A stretch of 64,000 nucleotides of DNA. Source: Echinometra lucunter (taxonomy: Eukaryota > Echinodermata > Echinoidea > Camarodonta > Echinometridae). Both the position numbers and the translations under genes were made by a program. Position 1 is the first letter of the stretch. Every line of letters starts with the position of its first letter. Below the pieces are notes generated by a model, which was given only the letters and a program-made list of their open reading frames with translations, was not told where the DNA came from and did no database searches. The stretch is from assembly GCA_029962745.1 (NCBI GenBank), contig CM057160.1, positions 1,652,935-1,716,934 on the forward strand, given 5' to 3'. This document shows positions 38,401-48,953 of the stretch, piece after piece.

Positions 38401-41400
38401 CTTGAACCTCACAGAGTTTCAGACCGTAATAATATCTAATTACGTAACTAGGGCAATGACGTCAACAAGAAAATACCTACTAAAAGGATTTTCTGTTTTC
38501 ACAAAGTGACGGCTTTCAGCCGTCCCGTATGTTTTACGTGTGCGGCTGAGTTCTGTCACTTTGTGAAAAAAATAAAAGAGGGCGTCTTCGATATGAATAC
38601 GTGATCACGCAAATCAAGTCCCACCAAGTGTTTAACACATGTGCATATGAGTCCATCACTTTGTGAAAACAAATCACAGTGGGACCTTGAATTTTTTGTT
38701 TTCAAGAAATGATGGCATCGTTTTCACCTCATTTTCTTCTAAAATATAAAAGGAATATGCAAATGATAGATAATGAACATTGTCCAGAATATGCCCAATA
38801 TCAGGTTATAAAATTCATCACCCTTCATACATTAAAGAGGTTGAGATTGAGGTCTGACACTTTGAAAGCGATTTACTCAAAACTAACTTTTTTAAAGTTG
38901 CGCGCTCATCCATCACTTCGTGAAAACAGGGACGAAATGGTGTCCAACGGGTTAACCACTTGCCATTCAATTAGTACACACAAAAATCCTTTTGTTGATT
39001 TGTTATTCATTTTACCGCTGCATGTTATTGTTTGAACGCACCTTTAAGAGAAATGAATCAATGTACAAGTAGACGTCTCACATAATGTTTACCTAGCTCT
39101 CCAGGTATTTGCATGGGTTACATTGTACACTTGACCCTGTGATAGTTCCAGGTGCACTCTATCATGTGTGTTTATTATTACACCTATGGACCCACTTGTA
39201 CATTGCACATTAACACTCTAGCATATGACAAGTGAATGATTACACATCTTTTGCTGTTACGGTTTGTATTGTACTCTGAATACATGTATGTATTTGTACA
39301 GTATATACTAAAATATGAAATACTACAAGTCACGTAACAAAACGAAGACAAAATCCATATTGAACTTATATCCATGTAGGCATGATTTTATAGTTCATTA
39401 GAGTTTAGAACTCATTAGGTGGTTTGATTGGAATATAAGGATGCTATAATGCTCAGTTTTACAGTCAGAGAAGCAAACTTCTTTTTTAAACTACATGTAT
39501 GAAAAAAAAACCCCACAATATCGTTAAAAAGCAGAGTAGGAACAATACAGTGAGAATATTCTTTGACTGGCAAAAACAAGACAGACTACATTGTACCTTT
39601 GTTGTATGAAATGATGAAAAAACATAGTTTTAACACTAGAAAAATTCCACAACATACATCTGATTCTGACATACATGTACATGTATATTCTTTATTATTC
39701 TTATGGAAAAATTTCTTAAATCATATCATTCCCTTTTGATGTGTGAGGCACTGCTGAATCATTGAATCTAAACTTCTATGGCTACATTCATGCAATTGAA
39801 ACTTCAATGATGCAGTCATTAAGAAATATTCTTTGAGGGTACCCCAACCCCCTCCAACGCACATGTAAACACACTACCCTTTTTATCGGGCACCTTGGGC
39901 CAAAGCTAGCCTTTGCTTGGTATCAAAAACTACTCAAATAAATGCTCAAGCAATTGCTACCTAGGGCCATAACTTCTGCTTCTCCGGAGAGTTTGACAGT
40001 CAAACACTAGGGCAAGCCTTCATGTACAGGAACAAAGACCGTTCTTTTTGATTCAGTGTAGAAATTTGAAGAGGAATATAATAAGCTAATGCTTGTTTGG
40101 GGAAGCAACCGATCTCAAGACTAAAAACAAACTGTTGCTTCATCCTGCTACAAAATACCTACATGGAATATCTGAGGATGCAAGCTAAAGGTTGGAAAGA
40201 GCTTTTACTACTTTCCAACTTTTCATAGATCCATACAGCCCCTTACCTCCACTTGATCACAGCCTTTGAAGACTTCTTTCCATGCTTGAACTAAGTCCTT
40301 GTTGATATCTCTCAACTTGTACATAACACCAGCAGCAGGAGCTGAAAATGTAAGGAAGAGAGGATGACAAAGGAGGATATTTTTTTTATTTTGCCTAATG
40401 TCTGATATTTGCTTTATCTGTTTGTCATATTTAAGCAGCCTAAATATTTTGAGCACTCAGAGAAAAACTGTTCAAATAGTTCCTAAATGTGACTTTACTA
40501 AAGGTAATTGTTTGCTTCTCATCTTTTGCTCTGAATTCTGGAAAAGTGGAATATACAGTTTGTATGACTGGGTATGTCCAAGAGGCAATTAGGTGACATT
40601 CTGGTCATTTTGTGTTCTAAACATCACCAGTATTTGTGGAATGACATTAAATGTGCTATTTCATATTAGGTCTGATACTCTTATAGGGGGTACCCAATGC
40701 TAAAACAATGTTAGTTCATTTAAAAGAGCATGATTTTATTAGCAGAAAATCATCTGCCTAAAGTTTTTTAAAAAGTCGTGTTGCCAAGGAAACCCCAAAA
40801 TGTGGTAAGATTTCAGGATATTTTTGACCCCTCAGCTGTGACCCAGTTTCAACTGGGTAACCACTTTGACGTCAAAATGACGTCAAAGTGGGTACCTTGT
40901 CGCGCACTTCTAGCAAAATACACGCAAGGTATAATACATATTGTACAGTCTTGCGCGCAACACAACTGCAATGCGCGAAGCTGGGTACCCACTTTGACGT
41001 CATACCTCATACTCAAATTTTTTGGTCAGCTCTTGACTTTTTATGAGAAAATAAGCCAAAATGCATTGATTTATATTGAAAATCATCATATTTTTAATGT
41101 TATTCTTCTTATAATTCTATTCTCGATCATATATCAAAATTTTTTATACCGTTGTGTAATCACTTTAAAGAGGCTCTGTCGTGGGCTTTCATGGGGAATT
41201 TGACACCATGGGTGCTTACCCATAACAGGTGTTGTACATCACTATGAGTTTTATGACCAACAGACCTTATGTAATGCTCTGTATATTCCACCCTTTGCCC
41301 CATATGGCAAAGTCATTATCTCACTTTCCCTGGCCCAAGAATGCCCGAAGCAGGCCGAAGAATTTTTATGGTGGGACACCTTGTTTTGCTGTGCTCCAGA

Positions 41401-42560
41401 AATGTAGCTCTACTACAGGTATTACCAGTGCTTTTCACAAAGTCTGGTGTCAACAAATTATGATTCACTCCCCATGAAAACCCACGACAGAGCCTCTTTA
41501 ACTTATATTCTAAAGGATTGGAGCACGGGCTATGTTATCTGACTATTATTGAAGAAAACATACATGTATGCTTGTAAGCAGGCAACCAGGGGACAGACAG
41601 CTGTTAAGTCTTCTCTGAAGGACTTGATAATAAGGATTAATGCCTTGCCAAGGGGTACTACTATTGTACAAGACCACTCCTCTCCCCTGGGCCATCATGA
41701 ACCGTCAATTTCACATGTGACTGGTACCCCCGGGGGGGGGGGGGGGGGGGGCACTCAACCCCAAAAGTGGTAGGTATGTGCCACGGGCGAGACAAAAAAC
41801 GGGGGCTTTGGAACAGGCTTATTGGGGAAAGGACGGTCTTCGGAATGGGCTTCTGAACTACAAATGTTTGTGAAAACGGGGGTCTTTGTAATGGTTTGCC
41901 TGCGTGTGAGTATCCATATGTATCCCTATGGAATGGGCATATGTGCATGCAGCTAGCGTGGTGGCACGGGCGCCGGGTGCACTCGCGCAGAGTCAATGGT
42001 CGAACAGCGCTGGCTGGCCTATGTGCGGCACTGTGCGTGCCGCTTTTCACCCAAAATGAAGCTCATTGTAACAGATCAATGGGACCGGAACGGTGAAACA
42101 AAAAACATGCGGAGCTTTGGAACGGATTTCTTTCTTCTTTTTTCTCGAAAAGAAAAAAACGCTATGCTTTGGAATGGTTTTCTTTGTTCTTTTTCTCGAT
42201 AAGAAGAAAATGCTATGCTGGAACGGAAATTTGAGTGTAAAAATGGGGGTCTTCTCCGCAGCGCATACCCACCACTCATTGTATACTGAGTGCCCCCCCC
42301 CCCCACCTCCGGGCTGGTAACCAAGGGAAAAAAGATACATGTAGCTTGGATCTGCTTAATACAGTGTACAATGCATTTTCAAATGGCCTAGGTCTAAGAG
42401 TCTGACCAAGGTCCAATTGTTAATATGAATTATTCATATTACCTTTGACCTCTATCTTGGGACTACTGGTCTGATCCACCTGCGGTTTGTTGATCAGGAT
42501 GTCTTTTCTCTTGATACCAGTCTTGATATCAGTGGAGTCTAAAGACAAAATGCCATCCAT
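29459..42560 (-). CDS. Macro-domain protein (YMR087W / Macro_2-like), nine coding exons, 279 aa
   Basis: Coding exons on the minus strand: 42560-42443, 40341-40247, 36595-36548, 35243-35167, 34449-34395, 32980-32797, 32184-32069, 30939-30835, 29500-29459 (stop TGA). They sum to 840 nt with consistent phases and GT/AG borders. Key motifs: VMYKLRDINKDLVQAW (45-60), EGDIF (74-78), DAIVSPANSFGYMDGGIDLA (about 85-104), HFGWQL (108-113), GELLVGDAIII (about 127-137), YLISAPTMRVP, NAYLAFRAV, VLCPGLATNVGRMPP (about 210-224). This order is typical of macro-like proteins related to yeast YMR087W, which are thought to act on ADP-ribose derivatives; activity here is inferred. The N-terminal ~40 residues (MDGILSLDSTDIKTG...) are an extension of unknown role. 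The start ATG at 42560 is the first in-frame Met after an upstream in-frame stop at about 42645, but an acceptor near 42618 could add residues. The donor of the 184-nt exon is GCAG/GTTTGT, a weaker match than its neighbours. Confidence 0.85.
29799..30709. mobile_element. Element built of about 150-bp monomers with AGGTCA direct repeats (haplotype-specific)
   Basis: Absent from the left block (A-rich site at about 19489). It begins AGATGAATCTTCGACC with a CGACCACGCGTGGTCG palindrome and ends in the hairpin ATGCCTCCGGCAACC ... CGGAGGCAT preceded by (GGAC)n. Between them are five monomers, with GACCTTG(T/A)GA at about 29923, 30071, 30221, 30371 and 30522, a period of 148-151 bp. No coding capacity; the repeated open frames are an effect of monomer length. 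Superfamily not recognised. Confidence 0.85.
31044..31633. mobile_element. Tc1/mariner-like MITE (right block, allelic)
   Basis: The same insertion as 19822-20420 in the other copy, about 590 bp, so it predates divergence of the two blocks. The left end is more diverged (an ACACC-to-TGTCT change and a small deletion). Confidence 0.85.
32550..32820 (-). repeat. Exon-end minisatellite, three units (right block)
   Basis: The same repeat as 21340-21842 with units at about 32555, 32686 and 32807. Two units fewer than the left block. Confidence 0.85.
33146..33691. mobile_element. Harbinger-like foldback element, 546 bp, present in one haplotype block only
   Basis: Ends AGGGAAAGTCCACCCC and GGGGTAGACTTTGCCCT, with TAA on each side. 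Almost the whole element folds on itself, with arms of more than 200 bp. The allelic block at about 22168 has a single TTTAAAACATG. A 3-bp TAA target fits PIF/Harbinger MITEs. It sits in the macro-gene intron just upstream of the 184-nt exon. Confidence 0.85.
35413..35558. mobile_element. Hairpin MITE, GGCCCCGTTTCATGAAAC family, copy in macro-gene intron
   Basis: Ends GGGGCCCCGTTTCATGAAAC and TTTTATGAAACCAGGCCC, with arms TTATCAATAACAAGTTG. Core CATCTGATTGGCTGAGAGC. Confidence 0.8.
37489..37627. mobile_element. Hairpin MITE, GGGGAGC family, copy 3
   Basis: Ends GGGGAGCGTTTCACGAAGAG / CTTCATGAAACACTCCCC. The core CATCTGATTGGCTGAAAGC lies in reverse orientation to copies 1 and 2. It sits in a macro-gene intron. 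Confidence 0.85.
38229..38951. mobile_element. TTAA-flanked element with repeated internal CACTTTGTGAAAA motif
   Basis: TTAA lies on both sides, with short inverted ends CCCGTTG / CAACGGG, 723 bp. Inside, a motif close to TTTTCACAAAGTGAC recurs at about 38315, 38494, 38556, 38655 and 38913 in both orientations. No coding frame is convincing. Confidence 0.6.
40862..41004. promoter_or_regulatory. Cluster of three TGACGTCA (CRE) sites
   Basis: Two sites sit in the palindrome ACTTTGACGTCA / TGACGTCAAAGT at 40863-40889, and a third in GGGTACCCACTTTGACGTCA at 40983-41002. TGACGTCA is the CREB/ATF consensus. The repeated CACTTTGACGTCA(A/T) context suggests a repeat element rather than a promoter. 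Confidence 0.45.
41169..41497. mobile_element. TTAA-flanked inverted-repeat element, 329 bp
   Basis: Ends AGAGGCTCTGTCGTGGG and CCCACGACAGAGCCTCT, with TTAA on both outer sides (41165-41168, 41498-41501). The flank could equally be a 3-bp TAA duplication, as in PIF/Harbinger elements. Confidence 0.7.
41727..42313 (+). mobile_element. G/C-tract-ended element with CTGGTA target duplication
   Basis: Starts CCCCCGGGGGG with about 20 G then GCACTCAACCCC. Ends GAGTGCCCCCC then ACCTCCGGG. CTGGTA occurs at 41721-41726 and 42314-42319. The interior repeats GGAACGG/TTTGGAA(C/T) phrases. Long frames here are not genes. Confidence 0.75.
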
Positions 42561-42878
42561 GATGATGGCTTGCTGGACAGTATTCTTGTCAGTGGTATTT
42601 CTTGTGGTAGTTCTCCCTGTTGCAGCAATTGAAGCAGAAGACTTTCAAGGAATGGTGGGTGGTTTATGGATTGTGTGACCAAGACAGATATTCCTTCATC
42701 TGAAGAAGAAATATGAGGAAAAAATAACTTTATAATATTAAAGTAGAGTCTAGTTCTAGATTTTCAATCCAATGACATGAATGATGACATAGGGAACCTT
42801 AAAATACAGCTTCAAAGTTTGATGTCATCGCTCAGTATGGTCACTATCACAGTGAACCAAAATGTGCCAAGTGCACAC

Positions 42879-43005
42879 ACAAAATTAGCCATTTTGTAGT
42901 CGTTTCCTGTGTTATTACTATGGAGAAATGGTATTGCACAAAATTAGCCGTTTCGTAGTCGTTTCCTGTGTTATTACTACGGAGAAATGGTATTGCACAT
43001 ACATG
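42879..43005. repeat. Tandem duplication of about 62 bp
   Basis: ACAAAATTAGCC(A/G)TTT(T/C)GTAGTC ... GAGAAATGGTATTGCAC occurs twice in a row. Further GTTTC(C/A) and TAGCCATTTT phrases follow to about 43160. Confidence 0.8.
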
Positions 43006-44618
43006 TAGCTAGCCGGTTTTGAAACGGCTACAAAATGGCTATAAAAGAGAGAGTTTCATCTACCCTTGGCAATGGCTACACCCTCACATTCTGTTTCATA
43101 GTTGTCACCATTTAGTAGCCATTTTATGGCTATTTTGTAGCTGTTTCATTGCCGTTTCCTCTATCCTTGCTTCTCTCAAAAAGAGAGACAAAACGGAGAA
43201 AAAACAGCTAGGAACGGGAAGTGGCCACAACAGAGCTAGCTCACTGTGTATATTGTGTGCTTCATGCTCGACCCACTTCCTTAAATTGAAAAAATTACAA
43301 AATTTATGAAGGTCAAGCAAGAAGCACAGAGCCACAAAGTGTACCGGCCGTCAGACATCAAGGGTTCCCTCTGTCTAATGTCATTAAAATTCAGATGAGA
43401 GATGCGATACATGTTGGTGATTATTTTGTGAAAATTAGACAGATTCGTTCATTACAACCATGTCCATGGGCTGCAAGCCGCTGCATGGATATGAAAGTGC
43501 ACTACCAGGACTAACTCATGCCATATTCAGAGTACAGGCTCTGGTATGCGGCCGCTTAAAGGGAATTTGCTGATTATATTTATCAATCAAAGACTAACAC
43601 ATAGTTCAATACCATTAATGCAGAGTCCAAATACTTGCTACTTAAATAGAAGGTAAACTTAAAATTATTGACCAATTATGTGGTCAGTAGTGTCCATTTT
43701 TCAAAACGGTGTTAGGGGTCCTGTGTGCAACCACCCCTACCCCTGTGGGCGGCCGCCTATCATTTGGCGAGCATTTAGCGCCATATTTGTGACTAAGTAA
43801 ACAAAATCAATATCAAATTTCATACTTTACACACCCATACTTTATGAAAAGTAATAATATTCTGTAGAAACCCATAAAATCTGTCAAAAGTGATCTTATC
43901 AAATGTCATGTCAAAACGAGATGAATCCTCAGCCATGCGTGGTCAAAATTTATGCCTCCGCAATTGCCAGATCGGAAATATATGGCACATTTATGTTGAT
44001 TTTTTTTATTTTCATGTATAAAATGACATCTTTGACCTTGTGATCCCCAAATCCAATGAGACAATTATGAGACTTCCATATGTATACATGAACCAGGTTT
44101 AGAGATGAACCGTCATAGAGTTGTTAAGTTATCGCAAGAACAAGCAAATTTCATGTATATAATGACCTCTATAACCTTTGACCTTTAACCTTGAGACCCA
44201 AAAATCTAATCACATCATTGTATACATGAACCAAGTTTGAAGTTGATCCATCAAATGGTTGTCGAGTTATCGCGAGAACAGACCATTTCTATGTACATAA
44301 TGACCTCTATGATCTTTGACCTTTGACCTTGAGACCCCAAAATCTACTTAGATCATTGTCTCTCCTATATGCATACATGAATCAAGTTTGAAGTTGATCC
44401 ATAAAATGGTTATTGAGTTATCGCGAGAACGAACCATTTCTATGTACATAATGACCTCTATGATCTTTGACCTTTGACCTTGAGACCCCAAAATCTACTC
44501 AGATCATTGTCCCTCCCCTATGCATACATGTGCTAAGTTTGAGGCTGATGGGTCAAATGGTTGTTGACTTATCGTGAGAACGGACCATTTCTATGTACAT
44601 AATGACCTCTATGACCGC

Positions 44619-45556
44619 ACTAAAATTCAACTAAACCAGATGTAAGATTATTTTCATTGTGTAATTCCTATTGAATAAATGTGACTTCGTCAAGCATATT
44701 CTTAATTTTGACATTAAAGTCGATCGGGACTTACACGTTTCAAGTTTCTTGTATGTACGCTCGATAAAATCTCTAGTCTGCACGAATGTTAGAATTTCCA
44801 CAGACTATGAGTTACATGTGTACTTGGAAACATCACTTCAACTCAAGAAATATCCCCCAAAATATGTAATTAAGGCTAAATTAACGAATTATCTTTACAT
44901 TTGAAAGTTTGGAAGGTATGGTGATGTTAATTTATTACGCTAAAATGTCTAGAATTCACCTCCGATTGTCGTTTTTAATCATCATATATGACCTACAAAC
45001 TGGGTTAAGCCCTGGCATAACTGTATATGAGCGAAGGAGCTCACTCACGTAATCATGAAGAGAAATGAATGGAAGCTTTACAAAAGTATGACAAGTCTTG
45101 ATATTTTTGAAGAAAGAAATGAACAAAAAACAAACGTACATCATTAAGAAATAGACATTCATACTTGCAAGCAAGAGCTTGTTCGTTAGTGCCCTTCTGA
45201 TTAAATCTCATGCTGGGCATGAAATCATTCAGGCCAAGTTCGATATCGTATCATGATGCGAGTCTTGTGTAGTCAAGCCAGTTTGGGATCTAGTGGAATG
45301 GACACCTTGCTCGCGGTGAATTAGCATGTTTTTGTTTTCAATGTGGCAGCCTCCACAGATCGTTTTCAGACAATAAGTGACCACAAACATATCAATAAAT
45401 CATGGTAATCTTACTTTATTTTTATGGGTTTCCGCCGGTTTGACATTATGGGGGAAATTGTGATTTTTCCACCTTTCCGTAGGCTAATTTCATGTCGTAA
45501 ATTTTTATTGTAAAAATCACCACTTGCCCCGGGCAAGCGGGTTTGTTGCGCCCTGG
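44619..45556. other. About 0.94 kb of unexplained DNA inside the monomer array
   Basis: The array stops mid-monomer after CTCTATGACC and resumes mid-monomer at TTGAGTTATGGTG. The intervening DNA has no inverted termini that I can see and no convincing exon. Confidence 0.5.
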
Positions 45557-45800
45557 TTGAGTTATGGTGAAAACAAACCATTTCTATGTACAAAATGACC
45601 TCTATGACCTTTGACCTTTGACCTTGTGACCCCAGAATCTAATCGGATCATTGTCCCTTCCATGTGCATACATGAGCCAAGTTTGAAGCCAATCTGTCAA
45701 ATGCTCCTTCAGTTATCGTGAGAATGAGTCATTTTTTAAAATGTGTATTATTACCTCTATGACCTTGACCTTTGCCCTTAAAACTTCAAAATCTAATCAG

Positions 45801-46121
45801 GGCCCCCTGGGGGGGGGGGGGGAGGGGGGGCACTTCCATTGAAGAGTGGACAGCATCCGCGAGAATCGTTCTAAAAAAGCACCCTAAACGAGGATTCAAG
45901 GGCAGGCCGCTAGGACACCCTAAACATGGATTTTGTGCAGATTTCCAATTTGCACACCCTAAACAGGGATTTCATTAATTGTTAGGATATTCATACCCTA
46001 AAATGAGGATATTCCTATTTTCAAACTGGGGTCTATTGGAAGTTTGGAGCCGTTTTTATCTAGAGACTGGCTGTTACAACTTTGCGATTGATTGCAAATA
46101 TTTGTGTTACTTACGGGCCCC
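45801..46121. mobile_element. GGGCCCC-ended insertion inside the monomer array
   Basis: It splits one monomer between CTAATCAG and ATCATTG. It begins GGCCCCCTGGGGGG and ends GGGCCCC, with an AG dinucleotide at each junction. Internally it has ACCCTAAA(C/A) motifs repeated four times. The G-tract start recalls the 41.7-kb family. Confidence 0.55.
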
Positions 46122-46587
46122 AGATCATTGTCCCTCCCATATGCATACATAAGCCAAGTTTGAAATTGATCCGTCAAACGGTTCTTAAGTTATCGCGAGA
46201 ACGAAAACGGGACGGACGGACGGATAGACAACCCGGAAACATAATGCCTCTGGCAACCACCTATGGTGGACGGAGGCATAAAAATGAAGGCAGAGTACAA
46301 TCTCTTACAAAAACCTGCATTTTGTACACATTTTACATAGGGTGGCCACTCACCAGACCTACATAAAAAAATGGATTCTGGTGAGCAGCCACCCCCATGC
46401 AACTTTTTCTCTGGTGGTGTAAAGAAGAATTTTTGCAGCAAAATATAGACCACTGACTTTATTCTCTTAAATAAAAATCAAATCAGTTATCAAATTGAAC
46501 AAATGAAGCTTATGTATTGGCTTAAGTATGTCAAAGTTTCTTAACTTACAAGTTAAGAAACTGCCATTTTTTTTCTGTCCTTGACTA

Positions 46588-46789
46588 ATGGTGTTGATTT
46601 GTAATGATACTGAGTGAAACTAATTTATGCTTACTGCTTTTGCTGAGTATGTTTTTTGGTGCACTAGAACCTATCTGAGACTGTCCAAGTTAATTTTTGA
46701 AGGGATATCAAAAATATTTTTTCAATTTTTAGTTTTTATTCACCACTGGCTGCTCACAGGGGACGGCCGCCCACAGGAGCACATACTCC
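46588..46789 (+). repeat. 200-bp direct repeat, unit 1
   Basis: Matches 47571-47776: shared text runs from GTTGATTTGTAATGAT to CACAGGAGCACATA. The units are about 980 bp apart and bracket hAT-like copy 1, which suggests an ancestral tandem or a repeat-element pair. Confidence 0.75.
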
Positions 46790-47181
46790 AGAGACTCCAA
46801 CCCTCCCGTTTTCTCCTGCTTTGAATCCATTTTCACAAAATCTCCAGTTCTCCCGCTTGAGTTTGAATTTCTCCTGCCCTAGCTGTGTTCCTTTCTTTTT
46901 TCTCCTGCCCAACCACCTTTTTGAAAAATCTGAATCTGTATCATTGGATTTTACCTCATTTAGTGTTGTCATATGCTCAAAAATAAGCCTAATATAACAT
47001 CAGAGAGCTTCTACATGTATAACCCTATAAGTGACCTCTGGCCACAAGGAATTTCGTGCCCTGCGCTGGTGATGTGGGCTACGCGCACATTGAGTCAGAG
47101 TCTCACGTTTGCTAGGGGGTCTTGGCGGGAGAATCTCCCGCTTAAGTCAAGAGGTGCCTGGGGTTGGAGTCTCTGATACTC

Positions 47182-47556
47182 GGCAAACCCGGAGAATAGG
47201 GGACTGGAAACGCGCGCGCATGCCATTTGTACTGTGCAGAGATCGGCAGCAACAGCCGAAAGTCAGGGTATGTGACAGGTCCATGATCAAGTTCAAAATT
47301 ACTTTAAAATATGTTTTAATCAAGTAATTATGTTCTAATGTATTACACTGTCCTCTCGGCTTTCAAATGTGTGATTATGTGGTGAAAATCATTTTGATTT
47401 TTGCCAGAAATGTTCTCAAACTCACAAATGTTTCATCCATGAATCTTGTGCAGATCGTCCCCCTCGCCGCCGACTATGCCGCTGCCACCGGCTGCATTTG
47501 TTTGCACACAAATGAATATGTGCGCGCGTTCCGGTCCCCTATTCTCCGGGTTTGCC
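47182..47556 (+). mobile_element. hAT-like MITE with 8-bp target duplication TGATACTC (copy 1)
   Basis: 375 bp with terminal repeats GGCAAACCCGGAGAATAGGG and its complement. TGATACTC is repeated exactly at 47174-47181 and 47557-47564. An 8-bp duplication is the hAT signature. No transposase. Confidence 0.9.
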
Positions 47557-47570
47557 TGATACTCTAGTGT

Positions 47571-47776
47571 CGATTTCTAATGATGTTGAGTGAGACTCAT
47601 TTATGCTTACAGCTTTCACTGAGTATGTTTTTTGGTGCACTAGAACCTACCTGAGACTGTCCAAGTTAATTTTTGAAGGGATATCAAAAATATTTTTCAA
47701 TTTTTAGTTTTTATTCACCACCGGCCGCTCACACTGTCACAGGGGACGGCCGCCCACAGCCCACAGGAGCACATAA
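47571..47776 (+). repeat. 200-bp direct repeat, unit 2
   Basis: The partner of 46588-46789. It has an extra CACTGTCA and a short GCCCACA duplication near its end. The second hAT-like MITE is inserted at its 3' end. Confidence 0.75.
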
Positions 47777-47779
47777 GTC

Positions 47780-48163
47780 GGCAAACCTGGAGAATAGGGG
47801 ACCGGGACGCACGCACATATTCATTTGTGTGCAAACAAATGCAGCCGGTGGCAGCAGCGGAGTCGGCGGCGAGGGGTACGATCTGCACAACTACAAGATT
47901 CATGTATGAAACATTTGTGAATGTGAGTTTGAGAATATTTCTGGCAAAAATCAAAATGATTTTCACCACATAATCACACATTTGAAAGCCAAGAGGGCAA
48001 TGTAATATATTAGAACATAATTACCTGATTAAAACATACTTTAAAGTCATTTTGAACTTGATTATGGACTTGTCACATATCCTGACTTTCGGCTGTCTCT
48101 GCCGATCTCTGCACAGTACGAATGGCATGTGCGGATTCCGGTCCCCTATTCTCCAGGTTTGCC
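47780..48163 (-). mobile_element. hAT-like MITE with 8-bp target duplication CATAAGTC (copy 2)
   Basis: The same family in inverse orientation, 384 bp, with CATAAGTC at 47772-47779 and 48164-48171. Only 0.2 kb separates the two copies. Confidence 0.9.
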
Positions 48164-48258
48164 CATAAGTCATAGTGATAAGGTCTAGCGCAAAAGATAG
48201 GGTTCTACTTCTACTAGATCTACAGCTTGTTTTTCTGCTGCTAAATGCATCCATGTGC

Positions 48259-48281
48259 TCCCCCCCCCCCCCCCCCCCCCC
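48259..48281. repeat. Poly-C tract
   Basis: 23 consecutive C. A 29-base poly-G follows at 48923-48951. Confidence 0.95.
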
Positions 48282-48497
48282 ACTGGATCTGTCCAATTTT
48301 ATCACACATCTCAACATAAATAAATGTAAAAACTAGAATCTACTGCGACTCAGTTACACAGTCACAGAGTCGAACTTGGTCACATCAACACAGCAAGCAT
48401 TCATTTTGTAACTTGCATGATTTGATGACTGGAAAAGGTTAAAACAAACTAAAAAAGTAATAAATTATCAAAGGATATGTAAAAATAATGAACTTAC

Positions 48498-48550
48498 AAA
48501 TGATTCTTCTGTATCATTAAGTCTTTTCTATGTCATGAGAAGTTCGATCC
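48498..48550 (-). other. Possible 5' UTR exon of the macro-domain gene
   Basis: On the minus strand a 53-nt segment is bounded by CATACAG and by ATTT/GTAAGT, good splice borders. Its only ATG (ATGATACAG...) does not join in frame with a plausible acceptor before 42560: joining to CTTCTTCAG at 42700 gives an immediate stop. It would therefore be untranslated. No transcript evidence is available, so this is a weak call. Confidence 0.25.
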
Positions 48551-48920
48551 CTGTATGAGACAGAAGAAAGGATTTAGTCTGGCAAGATAGATACGCCGGT
48601 TTTCTCTCATAGTACATATGCAGTGCACACAGTACAGTGCATGCATGCAGCTAGCCTAGCTAGCTAGTGCTAGCGCTATTGCCTAGTGCACATAGGGTGC
48701 ACGCACCGAAAATGTACGTGCGCGTAATGCATGGTGCGTAAGCGCCATTTTTTTTTGTTTTGCTTGAAGTCACTCCATATATATAGGGGCCATCTGACAA
48801 ACATGATTGCTTTGGTCATTTTTTGGTGTGTGTTTTGTAGTGGACAGCCCTAGGCACCCATACTACTTTCTTTTCACATATTGACCGTGACCAGGCGAGC
48901 CGAAAGGGTCCCATGCAGCT

Positions 48921-48953
<33 letters not shown>

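Larger units (their letters stand above)
43918..46280. mobile_element. Second, interrupted copy of the AGGTCA-monomer element
   Basis: Same 5' end (AGATGAATCCTCAGCC, TTTATGCCTCCGC) and same 3' hairpin (ATGCCTCTGGCAACC ... CGGAGGCAT) as 29799-30709. Monomers are at about 44033, 44190, 44327, 44475, 45615 and 45765. It is interrupted by unrelated DNA at 44619-45556 and by a GGGCCCC-ended insert at 45801-46121. Confidence 0.8.
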
